Positions 1 through 6,766 of a DNA stretch of 8,119 bases are shown here, piece by piece; the first letter of the stretch is position 1; every line of letters starts with the position of its first letter. Below the pieces are notes generated by a model. It had not been told where the DNA came from, ran no database searches, and was given only the letters and a program-made list of their open reading frames with translations. Source of the DNA: Clostridiales bacterium UBA1246 (GTDB taxonomy: Bacteria; Bacillota; Clostridia; Oscillospirales; Oscillospiraceae). Position numbers and translations under genes: made by a program. The DNA is taken from positions 1 through 8,119 of the forward strand of contig DBWE01000105.1 of the NCBI GenBank assembly GCA_002308315.1. The letters are read 5' to 3'.

Positions 1-92
1 CCGAGGGTGATCTTGACGGTGTTGGCAAGATGATCCACGCCGCGCTCGAGCGCGCTTCTGGCGTCTTCCTTATAAAGCAGCAGTTTGGACAT
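1..92 (-). CDS. groEL: Chaperonin GroEL, N-terminal fragment (runs off the window)
   Basis: This is the start of the 60-kDa chaperonin, which forms the double-ring ATP-driven folding chamber in the cytoplasm together with GroES. Only 30 complete codons are visible, beginning MSKLLLYKEDARSALERGVD and continuing HLANTVKITLG. This matches the family's opening (a basic start, then EARRAL, GV, LA.TVK.TLG). The ATG at 90-92 is preceded by a perfect AAGGAGGT at 101-108 with an 8-base gap, which settles the start. The site overlaps the groES stop codon, and the intergenic gap is only 15 bases, so groES and groEL are one transcript under the CIRCE-controlled promoter at 477-505. The window edge, not a mutation, causes the truncation. 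Identity is secure from both the sequence and the groES neighbour. Confidence 0.95.
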   Translation of the reverse strand, partial: MSKLLLYKEDARSALERGVDHLANTVKITL

Positions 93-107
93 TGTAATTT
101 ACCTCCT

Positions 108-466
<359 letters not shown>

Positions 467-476
467 ACATGCTATA

Positions 477-505
477 ATAATAATCCATGAATTCCCATTG
501 TGCAA
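477..505 (-). promoter_or_regulatory. Sigma-A-type promoter of groESL
   Basis: Read on the minus strand, a -35 element TTGCAC (505-500) is followed by 17 bases and the -10 element TATTAT (482-477). An overlapping TATTAT at 479-474 is an alternative -10 with a 20-base spacer, which is less favourable. Transcription would begin at about 468-471, directly before the CIRCE operator. The spacing and position relative to CIRCE make this a convincing vegetative promoter. Confidence 0.8.
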
Positions 506-521
506 GCATAATTTTGCACAA
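498..521. repeat. Inverted repeat overlapping the groESL -35 element
   Basis: TTGTGCAA-N8-TTGCACAA is a perfect 8-base-arm dyad with spacer GCATAATT. Its left arm contains the groESL -35 hexamer (500-505). The shape and position suit a second transcription-factor operator in addition to CIRCE. It does not match the CtsR heptad direct repeat as I know it, and I cannot name a regulator. A chance origin is possible but unlikely for a 16-base perfect match placed on a promoter. Confidence 0.5.
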
Positions 522-597
522 AAACATGGTGAATTCACGGAAAATTACCGTCAAAATGAAATTATACGCCGATATCTTGACGCAAAACGGTATTAGC

Positions 598-1533
598 TCA
601 TTTTGCTCGGCTTTTCTCGAGCCTTGAAGCATAAAACGCGCTGCCCTTCGGGAAAACGAAATCGACGCCTCCGGCGATCACGGAGAAAGACGCGCGAAGG
701 GTCTCCATGATCTCTCCGTCGATATTCACGCACATGGGGCTATCGCTTTCCAGCTCGATGGAGTCCCCGGCGAAGTACTCCGCCCGCTCGCCCATCTCCT
801 TATAACGCCCCGAGGCGTAGCGGCCTATGAGCCCCGCCGCCCTGAAAAGGGAAACGCCCTTTATCACCAGCATGTCGAGCACGCCGTCGTCCGGCTCGGC
901 GTCCGGCATGGGATTGTAGCCGCCGCCGTAAAAGCGTCCGCTGCATACGCAGACCAGAGCGAAGCTGCCGCTCAGCTCCCGCCCGCCGACGCGGACGGTG
1001 AGGCGGCTGTTTATGCCGCGCAGCAGATTGCCGACGAGCGACAGATCGTAAGCGAGCCTGCCCCCGACGCGCAGACGGCTGCCGATGCGGTGCACGTCGC
1101 GGGCGACGCGGGCGTCTATGCCGACGGAGCAGATGTTTATGCCGTATCTGTCATTGCAGCGTATGAGATCCAGCGGCAGCGCGCTGCCGTGCACGAGTCT
1201 TTCAAGATCGGAAAACAGCGCTGCGTCGCTTTGGCCGAAGCAGCGGATGAAATCGTTGCCGGTGCCGGTGGGATAGTGGGTCACGCTTACGTTTTTCATT
1301 CCCGCCGCGCCGCACACGACCTCGTTGAGCGTGCCGTCGCCGCCGCAGGCGTATACCCGCGTTTCCTCATCGCCGCAGGAGCGTACCCTTTCGGCGGCGT
1401 CCATGGGCGCGCGGGTGACGTATATCTCGTGTTCCAGCCCCCCGGAGAGACACAGGGCGCGTATCTTTTCGCTCAGCGCCGCGGGATCGGTATTTCGCCC
1501 CGCGGCGGGATTTATCACAAACAGGTGCTTCAT
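598..1533 (-). CDS. Diacylglycerol kinase family lipid kinase (YegS/DgkB-like, 311 aa)
   Basis: This is a soluble or membrane-associated kinase of the DAGK catalytic-domain family. Members phosphorylate diacylglycerol or a related lipid with ATP, recycling diacylglycerol for phospholipid and lipoteichoic-acid metabolism; the lipid substrate here cannot be read from sequence. Visible signatures are the N-terminal INPAAGR (residues 7-13), the nucleotide-binding GGDGT at 64-68, PTGTGNDF at 88-95, the YGGG turn near 202-205 followed by DDGVLD (215-220), and NIDGE at 270-274. The C-terminal beta-sandwich domain is complete, and 311 residues is normal. The start is the ATG at 1531-1533, which overlaps the stop of the upstream methyltransferase as ATGA. 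A GGAG lies 4 bases and an AAGGA about 10 bases upstream, so translation is probably coupled. It is the last gene of the prmA operon. No clear terminator follows before the groESL promoter. Confidence 0.92.
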   Translation of the reverse strand: MKHLFVINPAAGRNTDPAALSEKIRALCLSGGLEHEIYVTRAPMDAAERVRSCGDEETRVYACGGDGTLNEVVCGAAGMKNVSVTHYPTGTGNDFIRCFGQSDAALFSDLERLVHGSALPLDLIRCNDRYGINICSVGIDARVARDVHRIGSRLRVGGRLAYDLSLVGNLLRGINSRLTVRVGGRELSGSFALVCVCSGRFYGGGYNPMPDAEPDDGVLDMLVIKGVSLFRAAGLIGRYASGRYKEMGERAEYFAGDSIELESDSPMCVNIDGEIMETLRASFSVIAGGVDFVFPKGSAFYASRLEKSRAK

Positions 1534-2675
1534 TCCGCTCCGTCCTTGCTCCCACGGTTTTTCTCCGGGGGTGAAAAGTACTGATACAGCTGGCACTGTA
1601 TCATGCCGTTGTACAGCTTGCGGCGCTTCACCGCGCGCCGTCCGAAGCTCTTTTCGAAATCGAGGCTCGAGGTGAGCACGTATATGTTCCAGTCGCCGGC
1701 GTTTTTCCACAGCCGGCCCATGGCGCGGTAAAGCGCGTCGGCCGAGGCGGCGTCGAGCAGCCTTTCGCCGTAGGGCGGATTGGTGGCCAGGATGCCGCGG
1801 ACGGGGGGCAGGGGTGTCTTCAGAGCGTCGGCGACGGAGAAGGTGACGTATTTGTCCACTCCCGCCCGCCTGGCGTTGTCCCTTGCCGTTTCTATGGCGG
1901 CGGGGTCGATATCTCCCGCGATGATGCGGTATTCTCCTCTGTATTCCGCGGCGCGCGCCGCTTCCCGCTCCTCCTTCCAGAGCGCGGCGGGGACGAAGGG
2001 CCATTTTTCGGCGGCAAAGCCGCGCGAGAGCCCCGGAGCGCGGTTGAGAGCGGCAAGGGCAGCCTCTATGGCTATCGTGCCGGAGCCGCAGAAGGGGTCC
2101 ATGAAAAGCTCGCGGACCTTGTAGCGGCTGAGCTTGACTATCGCGGCGGCGAGAGTCTCCCGCAGCGGGGCAAGGTTGGAGTTGGGCCGCCAGCCGCGCT
2201 TGTGCAGGCTCGCGCCGCTGGTATCTAGATATATCGAGGCTCTGTCCCTGAGCAGGGAAAAGCGTATCTGAAACACCTCTCCGCTCTCCGGCAGGCGCTG
2301 CAGGCCGTATTTTGAGGCAAGGCGCACCGCCGCGGCCTTTTTTATGATCCGCTGACAGTCGGGCAGGGAATGCAGGGCGCTGTCCAGCGTGCTGCCGCGG
2401 ACGGGAAACTGTCCGGACCTGTCTACGTATTTTTCCCAGGGCAGAGCCTTCACGCCCTCGAACAGCTCGTCGAAGCTGCCGGCGTGAAATTCTCCGACAA
2501 GTATGTAAACGCGCTCGGCCGTTCTCAGAAGAAGGTTCGCGCGGACGAGGGCGCGTTCGTCCCCGTCAAAGAGCACCCGCCCCGTTTCGGAGCGTACGTT
2601 TTCGCAGCCCATCCGGCGCAGCTCGTCGGCAACGAGGCCCTCGAGCCCGAAAAGGCACGGCGCGCAAAGCGTCAC
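1530..2675 (-). CDS. rlmL: THUMP-domain class I SAM-dependent RNA methyltransferase, RlmL/YpsC type (381 aa)
   Basis: This probably makes N2-methylguanosine in 23S rRNA, by relation to the N-terminal half of E. coli RlmKL (m2G2445) and Bacillus YpsC; the exact target is inferred. The N-terminus has the family's CLFGLEGLVADEL (residues 8-20). A THUMP RNA-binding region spans roughly 45-153, ending in the segment with SIYLDTSG at 147-154, followed by LHKRGWR (157-163). The Rossmann methyltransferase domain follows, with DPFCGSGT (motif I, 193-200), GDIDPAAIE (254-262) and the catalytic TNPPYGERL (298-306). There is no fused RlmK domain, as usual outside Gammaproteobacteria. The start is a GTG at 2673-2675. 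No ATG or strong Shine-Dalgarno lies near it and the prmA stop is only 16 bases upstream, so it may rely on coupling to prmA. Its stop overlaps the lipid kinase start by 4 bases. The TrmN family is a less likely alternative. Confidence 0.9.
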   Translation of the reverse strand: MTLCAPCLFGLEGLVADELRRMGCENVRSETGRVLFDGDERALVRANLLLRTAERVYILVGEFHAGSFDELFEGVKALPWEKYVDRSGQFPVRGSTLDSALHSLPDCQRIIKKAAAVRLASKYGLQRLPESGEVFQIRFSLLRDRASIYLDTSGASLHKRGWRPNSNLAPLRETLAAAIVKLSRYKVRELFMDPFCGSGTIAIEAALAALNRAPGLSRGFAAEKWPFVPAALWKEEREAARAAEYRGEYRIIAGDIDPAAIETARDNARRAGVDKYVTFSVADALKTPLPPVRGILATNPPYGERLLDAASADALYRAMGRLWKNAGDWNIYVLTSSLDFEKSFGRRAVKRRKLYNGMIQCQLYQYFSPPEKNRGSKDGAE

Positions 2676-2691
2676 GTCAATACACCAGCTT

Positions 2692-3630
2692 TCATATCCG
2701 GGCGCTCTTCACCGCGGTGAAGGAGTGCCAGTTGTCTATATTCCGCCGCGCGGAAACGCGCAGGCCCGCCCCTTCGATCGCGGCGAGCACCTCGTCCTCC
2801 CGCCCGTCTATTATGCCCGAGCAGATGAAGCTGCCCCCGGGGGCAAGCCACGCGGCGGCGTCGGCGCACAGGGCGATTATCACGTCGGCGACGATGTTGG
2901 CAAGCACGAGATCGTATTCGCTCCCGCCTATCTCGCCGCGCAGGCGGGCGTCGTGCAGAACGTCTCCCGCCAGCACCCGGAAGCGGTCTTCGCCTATGCC
3001 GTTGAGGGCGGCGTTGGCCGCCGCGACGGAGGGGGCCTTGTCGTCGATGTCGCAGCCGAGGCAGCTTTCCGCCCCGAGCAGCAGCGCCGCTATGCCGAGT
3101 ATGCCGCTGCCGCAGCCGAGGTCGAGCACGCGCTTTGCCGGAACGTCCTCAAGCGCCTCGAGGCACATGCGCGTGCTGGCATGGGCGCCCGTGCCGAAAA
3201 TGAGGCCGGGGTCCAGCCGCAGCGGCACGCGCCCGCAGTTCTCCGGCACGGCTTCCCATTCGGGCACCGTTATCAGCCTCGAGCCGGTCTCGATGGGCTT
3301 GTAATATTCCTTCCAGCTGTTTTCCCAGTCCTCGTCCTTTACCGCCGCGACGGTCATGCCGCAGCCGCCGAGGCGGGGACGGAGCGCGTCAAGGCGCAGT
3401 CTGCCCTCCTCGTCGTCGGGCAGATAGAAGCGGACGCTGCGGCGGCCGCGTTTTTCGGCGATGAGCTCCTCGTCGATATAGTCCCAGTAGCGCGTGCCGT
3501 TGGCGATGAAATCGTCAAGGTCGCGCTCGTCGTCTATCACGAGCTCGGTCACGCCCAGCGCGTCGAGACGCCCGCAGAGCGCGTCGGTATCGCCGTCGTC
3601 GGGGACAAGGGTTATTTCAAGCCAATTCAT
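2692..3630 (-). CDS. prmA: Ribosomal protein L11 methyltransferase PrmA (312 aa)
   Basis: PrmA uses S-adenosylmethionine to methylate lysines and the N-terminal amino group of ribosomal protein L11 in the cytoplasm. The N-terminal L11-recognition domain begins MNWLEITL and runs to about residue 100. WENSWKEYYKP (102-112) is the conserved linker. The catalytic domain then shows LDPGLIFGTGAHAST (139-153), the SAM-binding VLDLGCGSGILGIAA (168-182), the acidic CDID (193-196) and ANIVADVI (244-251), with NWHSF near the end. The length is typical. ATG 3628-3630 is preceded by GGGAG at 3637-3641 with a 6-base gap. It is the first gene of a minus-strand operon with the RlmL-type enzyme (16-base gap) and the lipid kinase. 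In many Bacillota prmA follows dnaJ; here it is divergent from trmB instead. Confidence 0.97.
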   Translation of the reverse strand: MNWLEITLVPDDGDTDALCGRLDALGVTELVIDDERDLDDFIANGTRYWDYIDEELIAEKRGRRSVRFYLPDDEEGRLRLDALRPRLGGCGMTVAAVKDEDWENSWKEYYKPIETGSRLITVPEWEAVPENCGRVPLRLDPGLIFGTGAHASTRMCLEALEDVPAKRVLDLGCGSGILGIAALLLGAESCLGCDIDDKAPSVAAANAALNGIGEDRFRVLAGDVLHDARLRGEIGGSEYDLVLANIVADVIIALCADAAAWLAPGGSFICSGIIDGREDEVLAAIEGAGLRVSARRNIDNWHSFTAVKSARI

Positions 3631-3666
3631 GTTTTTCTCCCGTCGATGCGTAATGGAAGATATCCG

Positions 3667-3684
3667 CGGTAAATAATTTTACCG
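3667..3684. repeat. Operator-like dyad in the prmA leader
   Basis: CGGTAAA-TAAT-TTTACCG is a perfect inverted repeat with 7-base arms and a 4-base centre. It lies 37-54 bases before the prmA ATG and overlaps or follows the candidate -10 elements. It could be an operator for a dimeric regulator, or a short stem-loop in the prmA mRNA leader. It has no U-run, so it is not an intrinsic terminator. The regulator is unknown. Confidence 0.45.
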
Positions 3685-3712
3685 ATTTAACAGACTACCA
3701 TAAGCCCGGCAA
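3676..3712 (-). promoter_or_regulatory. Probable promoter region of the prmA operon (weak)
   Basis: The operon's leader must hold a promoter, but no hexamer pair is strong. The best candidates on the minus strand are TTGCCG (3712-3707) with a 16-base spacer to TTAAAT (3690-3685), and a good -10-like TAAAAT (3681-3676) with no good -35 at the right distance. If the first is right, its -35 lies only 14 bases from that of trmB, back to back. Confidence 0.35.
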
Positions 3713-3726
3713 AATAGCAACCCGAG

Positions 3727-3755
3727 TTGACAGCTTTAAAGAGGAATGATAAAGT
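3727..3755 (+). promoter_or_regulatory. Strong sigma-A promoter driving trmB and the downstream operon
   Basis: A consensus -35 TTGACA (3727-3732), an optimal 17-base spacer and a -10 TAAAGT (3750-3755) place transcription start near 3762, about 36 bases before the trmB ATG. It is the only clear promoter on the plus strand and would serve the whole close-packed gene run to 8085. A small inverted repeat TATGG-N6-CCATA (3759-3774) lies across the predicted start. Confidence 0.8.
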
Positions 3756-3797
3756 ACGTATGGCATATCCCATATCTACAGGAGCAGGATCAACGCC

Positions 3798-4433
3798 ATG
3801 AGAATGCGAAAAAAACCCAACCTCGGCCCTCGGATGGAGAGGGCTTCTTCCGTTCTTGAAACGGATCCCGCCGCCCTCAGGGGACGCTGGCTCGAAAGAT
3901 ACCCCGGCTTTGAAAAGCTCTGGGTGGAGCTGGGCTGCGGCAAGGGGAGCTTTACCTGCGAGACCGCCCGCACGGCGCCGGATACCCTCATGGTCGCCAT
4001 AGAGAGAGTGGAGGACGCCCTCGTGATGGCCATGGAGAAGGTCTGCGCCGCGGAGCTGAAGAACGTGCGCTTCATCAGCATGGACGCCGCCGCGCTGTGC
4101 GAGGTGTTCGCCGAGGGCGAGGCGGACCGGATATACATAAATTTCTGCGATCCCTGGCCGAAAAAGAAGCAGTTTAAGCGCCGCCTTACGGCCCCGTCCT
4201 TTTTGGAGAGCTACAAAAAGATACTCAGAAGCGGCGGAGAGCTGCATTTCAAGACGGACAACCTGCCCCTTTTCGACTGGTCCGTGTCGACGGTGGAGGG
4301 AGCGGGCTTTGCGCTGAGCGAGCTTACCCGGGACCTGCACGCCGACGGCCCCGTCGGTGTGATGACGGATTACGAAAAGAAGTTTTACGCGGAGGGCAAG
4401 CCTATCTGCAGGCTTGTGGGAACAAAGACATGA
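3798..4433 (+). CDS. trmB: tRNA (guanine-N7)-methyltransferase TrmB (211 aa)
   Basis: TrmB transfers a methyl group from SAM to N7 of guanosine 46 in the variable loop of tRNAs. The sequence has the basic N-terminus MRMRKKPNLGPRME, the SAM-binding ELGCGKGSF (44-52), AIERVEDAL (68-76), the family signature NFCDPWPKKK (115-124) followed by KRRLT (127-131), and FKTDN (151-155) plus DYEKKF (191-196) near the end. The common His in the PKKxH segment is Gln here, a minor variation. The ATG at 3798 is chosen because AGGA at 3785-3788 lies 9 bases upstream; an in-frame ATG two codons later is farther from it. It is the first gene after the strong promoter at 3727-3755. Its stop overlaps the xth start as ATGA, indicating translational coupling. 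Confidence 0.96.
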   Translation: MRMRKKPNLGPRMERASSVLETDPAALRGRWLERYPGFEKLWVELGCGKGSFTCETARTAPDTLMVAIERVEDALVMAMEKVCAAELKNVRFISMDAAALCEVFAEGEADRIYINFCDPWPKKKQFKRRLTAPSFLESYKKILRSGGELHFKTDNLPLFDWSVSTVEGAGFALSELTRDLHADGPVGVMTDYEKKFYAEGKPICRLVGTKT

Positions 4434-5185
4434 AGCTCATATCCTGGAACGTCAACGGTCTCAGAGCCTGCCGCGAAAAGGGCTTTGAGGACTTTTTCCT
4501 GGGCGTGGACGCGGACGCGGTCTGCCTTCAGGAGACCAAGCTGCAGGCGGGGCAGATAGAGCTGGACACCCCGGGATACTCGCAGTACTGGAACTACGCC
4601 GAGAAGAAGGGCTATTCCGGCACCGCCGTATTTTCGAAGACCGAGCCGCTGAGCGTGACCTTCGGCATAGGCGAGGAAAGGCACGACCGTGAGGGCAGAG
4701 TGATCACGGCGGAGTACGAAGGCTTCCGGCTGGTGAACGTATACACGCCGAATTCTCAGGACGGTCTGAAAAGGCTGGAATACCGCATGGACTGGGAAGA
4801 GAGCTTCAGACGGTATCTTATGCGCCTGGACGAGACCAAGCCGGTGGTGGTATGCGGCGACCTGAACGTGGCCCACAGGGAGATAGACCTGAAAAACCCG
4901 TCGACAAATCATAACAATCCCGGCTTTACCGACGAGGAAAGAGGCTGCTTTTCCCGCCTGCTCGAAAGCGGCTTCACCGACAGCTTCAGATTCCTTTACC
5001 CCGAGCTCGAGGGCGCGTACTCCTGGTGGAGCTACCGCATGAGGGCAAGGGAAAGAGGCGTGGGCTGGAGGATAGACTATTTTCTCGTCTCCGACAGGCT
5101 CAGGGACAATATCTCCAAGGCCTTCATATGCAGCGAGATCTACGGCTCCGATCACTGCCCGGTAGGTCTGGAGCTGCTATGGTGA
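4430..5185 (+). CDS. xth: Exodeoxyribonuclease III / AP endonuclease (251 aa)
   Basis: This is an Mg-dependent endonuclease/exonuclease/phosphatase-fold enzyme that cleaves DNA 5' to abasic sites and trims damaged 3' ends in base excision repair. The signature order is complete: WNVNGLRA with Asn7 (6-13), QETKLQ with metal-binding Glu35 (34-39), GYSGTAVFSK (61-70), VYTPNSQ (104-110), GDLNVAH with Asp144/Asn146 (143-149), YSWWSYR (197-203), GWRIDYF with Asp216 (212-218) and the terminal GSDHCPV with Asp241/His242 (239-245). The length is standard and no key residue is missing. It starts within the trmB stop (ATGA) and overlaps dusB by 7 bases. Placement between two tRNA-modification genes suggests shared expression rather than a shared pathway. 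Confidence 0.96.
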   Translation: MKLISWNVNGLRACREKGFEDFFLGVDADAVCLQETKLQAGQIELDTPGYSQYWNYAEKKGYSGTAVFSKTEPLSVTFGIGEERHDREGRVITAEYEGFRLVNVYTPNSQDGLKRLEYRMDWEESFRRYLMRLDETKPVVVCGDLNVAHREIDLKNPSTNHNNPGFTDEERGCFSRLLESGFTDSFRFLYPELEGAYSWWSYRMRARERGVGWRIDYFLVSDRLRDNISKAFICSEIYGSDHCPVGLELLW

Positions 5186-6147
5186 TAGGGAACGTCCGTA
5201 TAGACGGACTGCTTGCCCTCGCGCCCATGGCCGGCGTAGCCGACGCGGCCTTCCGCTCGGTGTGCCGGGAGCAGGGCGCGGCGTACGCGGTCACGGAGAT
5301 GATCAGCGCCAGGGCCCTGATGTATCAGGACTCCAGAACGCTCACGCTGCTTGCCCGCTGCGATAACGACCTGCCCCTTGCCGTACAGCTTTTCGGACGG
5401 GAGCCGAAGATAATGGCCGACGCGGTGAAAAAGGCGAGAGACATATCCGGCTGCGAGATCATCGACATAAACATGGGCTGTCCCACCGGGAAGATAGTCC
5501 GCAACGGCGAGGGCTGCGCGCTCATGCGCGATCTGCCGCTGGCGGAGGAGATAATACGCGAGGTGGTGAAGGCCTCCGACGTGCCCGTGACCGTGAAGAT
5601 GAGAAAGGGCTGGGACCGGGGCAGCGTGAACGCCGTTGAGCTCGCCCGGATAGCTCAGAGCGAGGGCGCCGCCGCGGTGGCGGTGCACGGCAGGACGGGC
5701 TCTCAGCAGTATTCCGGCAAGGCCGACTGGGACGCGATACGCGAGGTCAAGCAGGCGGTCGACATACCCGTTATCGCCAACGGCGACGTGTTCGAGCCCC
5801 ATGACGCCGTGAGGATACTGAAGGTGACGGGGGCGGACCTTGTTTTCATAGGCCGCGGCGCCATGGGCGACCCGTGGATCTTTTCAAGGTGCGCCGCCGC
5901 GCTGGAGGGCAGAGAGCCGCCTCCCATGCCTCCGGCGGGAGAGAGGGCGGAGACCGCCCTGAGGCAGTTTGAGCGGGCTTTGAAGATCAAGGGAGAAAAA
6001 ATAACCTGCCTTGAGGCGAGAAAGCATTTCGCGTGGTATTGCCGCGGCGTGCCCTACGCGGGCCACGTCAAGGCCGAGATATCGAAAATAGCCTCCATGG
6101 ACGACATATACAGGATCGCAGACCTGATAAAAAGGGAACTGGGGTGA
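5179..6147 (+). CDS. dusB: tRNA-dihydrouridine synthase, DusB family (322 aa)
   Basis: This FMN-dependent TIM-barrel reductase converts specific uridines of tRNA to dihydrouridine using NADPH. The sequence contains LAPMAGVAD (13-21), QLFGREP (70-76), the active-site segment DINMGCPTGKIVRNGEGCAL (96-115) with the presumed catalytic Cys101, VTVKMRKGW with Lys140 (137-145), AVHGRT with His170 (168-173), PVIANGDV (197-204) and the phosphate-binding FIGRGAMGDPW (223-233). A C-terminal helical domain for tRNA binding runs from about 255 to the end. The ATG at 5179-5181 gives the standard length, has GGAG 5 bases upstream, and overlaps the xth stop by 7 bases. An open frame continues upstream inside xth but lacks family similarity. 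Fourth position in context: it is followed after 4 bases by the ECF sigma factor. Confidence 0.95.
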   Translation: MVIGNVRIDGLLALAPMAGVADAAFRSVCREQGAAYAVTEMISARALMYQDSRTLTLLARCDNDLPLAVQLFGREPKIMADAVKKARDISGCEIIDINMGCPTGKIVRNGEGCALMRDLPLAEEIIREVVKASDVPVTVKMRKGWDRGSVNAVELARIAQSEGAAAVAVHGRTGSQQYSGKADWDAIREVKQAVDIPVIANGDVFEPHDAVRILKVTGADLVFIGRGAMGDPWIFSRCAAALEGREPPPMPPAGERAETALRQFERALKIKGEKITCLEARKHFAWYCRGVPYAGHVKAEISKIASMDDIYRIADLIKRELG

Positions 6148-6151
6148 TGAA

Positions 6152-6766
6152 TTGACAAGAGAAGAGGAAAAGGAAGTGATCGGCGCCGTTCTGAGCGGGG
6201 ATAAGGACGCATACGAGAAGCTGGTGCTGGAGTATCACAAAAGCGTATACAACATCGCTCTGAGGATGACGGGCAGTCCCGAGGACGCCTGCGACATTAC
6301 CCAGGACGTGTTTTTCAAGGCATACAGGTCGCTGAAGCATTTCAGAGGCAGCGCCTCCTTCGGAAGCTGGATATACCGCGTGGCTTCCAACATGAGCATA
6401 GATCATCTCCGCCGCCGCAAGCGGCAGCACACCGCGGAAACGGTATATCTTGACGACAGCCGCGAGGGAGAAAGACCCGCCGAGATACCGGACGTGAGCG
6501 GCGAGCCCTACGGGGAGCTGGAAAGAAAGGAAATGCGCAGAGCGGTCTGCGAAGGTCTCGACATGCTGCCGGAGGAGCAGAAGCTCATACTGGTGCTGAG
6601 AGAGGTGAACGGCCTGAGCTATACCGAGATCGCGGAGACCCTGAAAATAGAGCTGAGCACGGTGAAATCGAGACTGTACCGCGCAAGGGCGCGCCTCGCG
6701 GATTGTTTGCTCAAAAAGGGAAACTTTTTTGAGACGTATTCGTCAAACAAGAGGAAAGGGGGGTGA
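6152..6766 (+). CDS. ECF (sigma-70 family, group 4) RNA polymerase sigma factor (204 aa)
   Basis: This is an alternative sigma factor expected to direct RNA polymerase to a small stress or envelope regulon when released by its anti-sigma factor. Region 2 spans about residues 24-90, with the core-binding/-10-recognising DITQDVFFKAYRSL (48-61) and FGSWIYRVASNMSIDHLRRR (70-89). A linker of about 50 residues follows. Region 4 (about 135-187) has LPEEQKLILVLREVNGLSY (139-157) and the helix-turn-helix EIAETLKIELSTVKSRLYRA (159-178). Region 3 and region 1.1 are absent, as in ECF factors. The start is TTG at 6152-6154, with GGGGTG 5 bases upstream; the nearby ATG at 6147 opens only a two-codon frame. 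It lies 4 bases after dusB and overlaps the anti-sigma gene by 4 bases. I found no convincing autoregulated ECF promoter before it, so its transcription probably comes from trmB's promoter. Confidence 0.93.
   Translation: MTREEEKEVIGAVLSGDKDAYEKLVLEYHKSVYNIALRMTGSPEDACDITQDVFFKAYRSLKHFRGSASFGSWIYRVASNMSIDHLRRRKRQHTAETVYLDDSREGERPAEIPDVSGEPYGELERKEMRRAVCEGLDMLPEEQKLILVLREVNGLSYTEIAETLKIELSTVKSRLYRARARLADCLLKKGNFFETYSSNKRKGG

Noticed and set aside
529..538. GTGAATTCAC, a 10-base perfect palindrome upstream of the groESL promoter
   Set aside because: Short, built on a GAATTC core, placed upstream of the -35; too likely by chance to call a site.
537..620. Possible terminator after the lipid kinase gene (ACGG/CCGT at 537-551 and GCTCG/CGAGC at 604-621)
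   Set aside because: Stems are 4-5 pairs and neither is followed by a U-run on the minus strand, so neither qualifies as an intrinsic terminator.
1534..2004. Upstream extension of the lipid kinase frame to 2004, giving 468 residues
   Set aside because: The extra part is an Arg-rich shadow of the methyltransferase gene in another frame; the family begins at MKHLFVINPAAGR and the ATGA overlap fits.
2725..3672. A 315-codon open frame on the plus strand antisense to prmA
   Set aside because: Translation is Ala/Gly/Val/Arg-rich with no recognisable motif, and prmA on the other strand is unambiguous.
5026..5178. Upstream extension of dusB inside xth
   Set aside because: It lies in a shifted frame of xth and adds residues with no Dus similarity; the ATG at 5179 gives the normal family length.
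6134..6160. GGAACT before the sigma gene as an ECF -35 element
   Set aside because: No CGTC- or TCTA-like -10 element lies about 16 bases downstream, and the hexamer is within the last codons of dusB.
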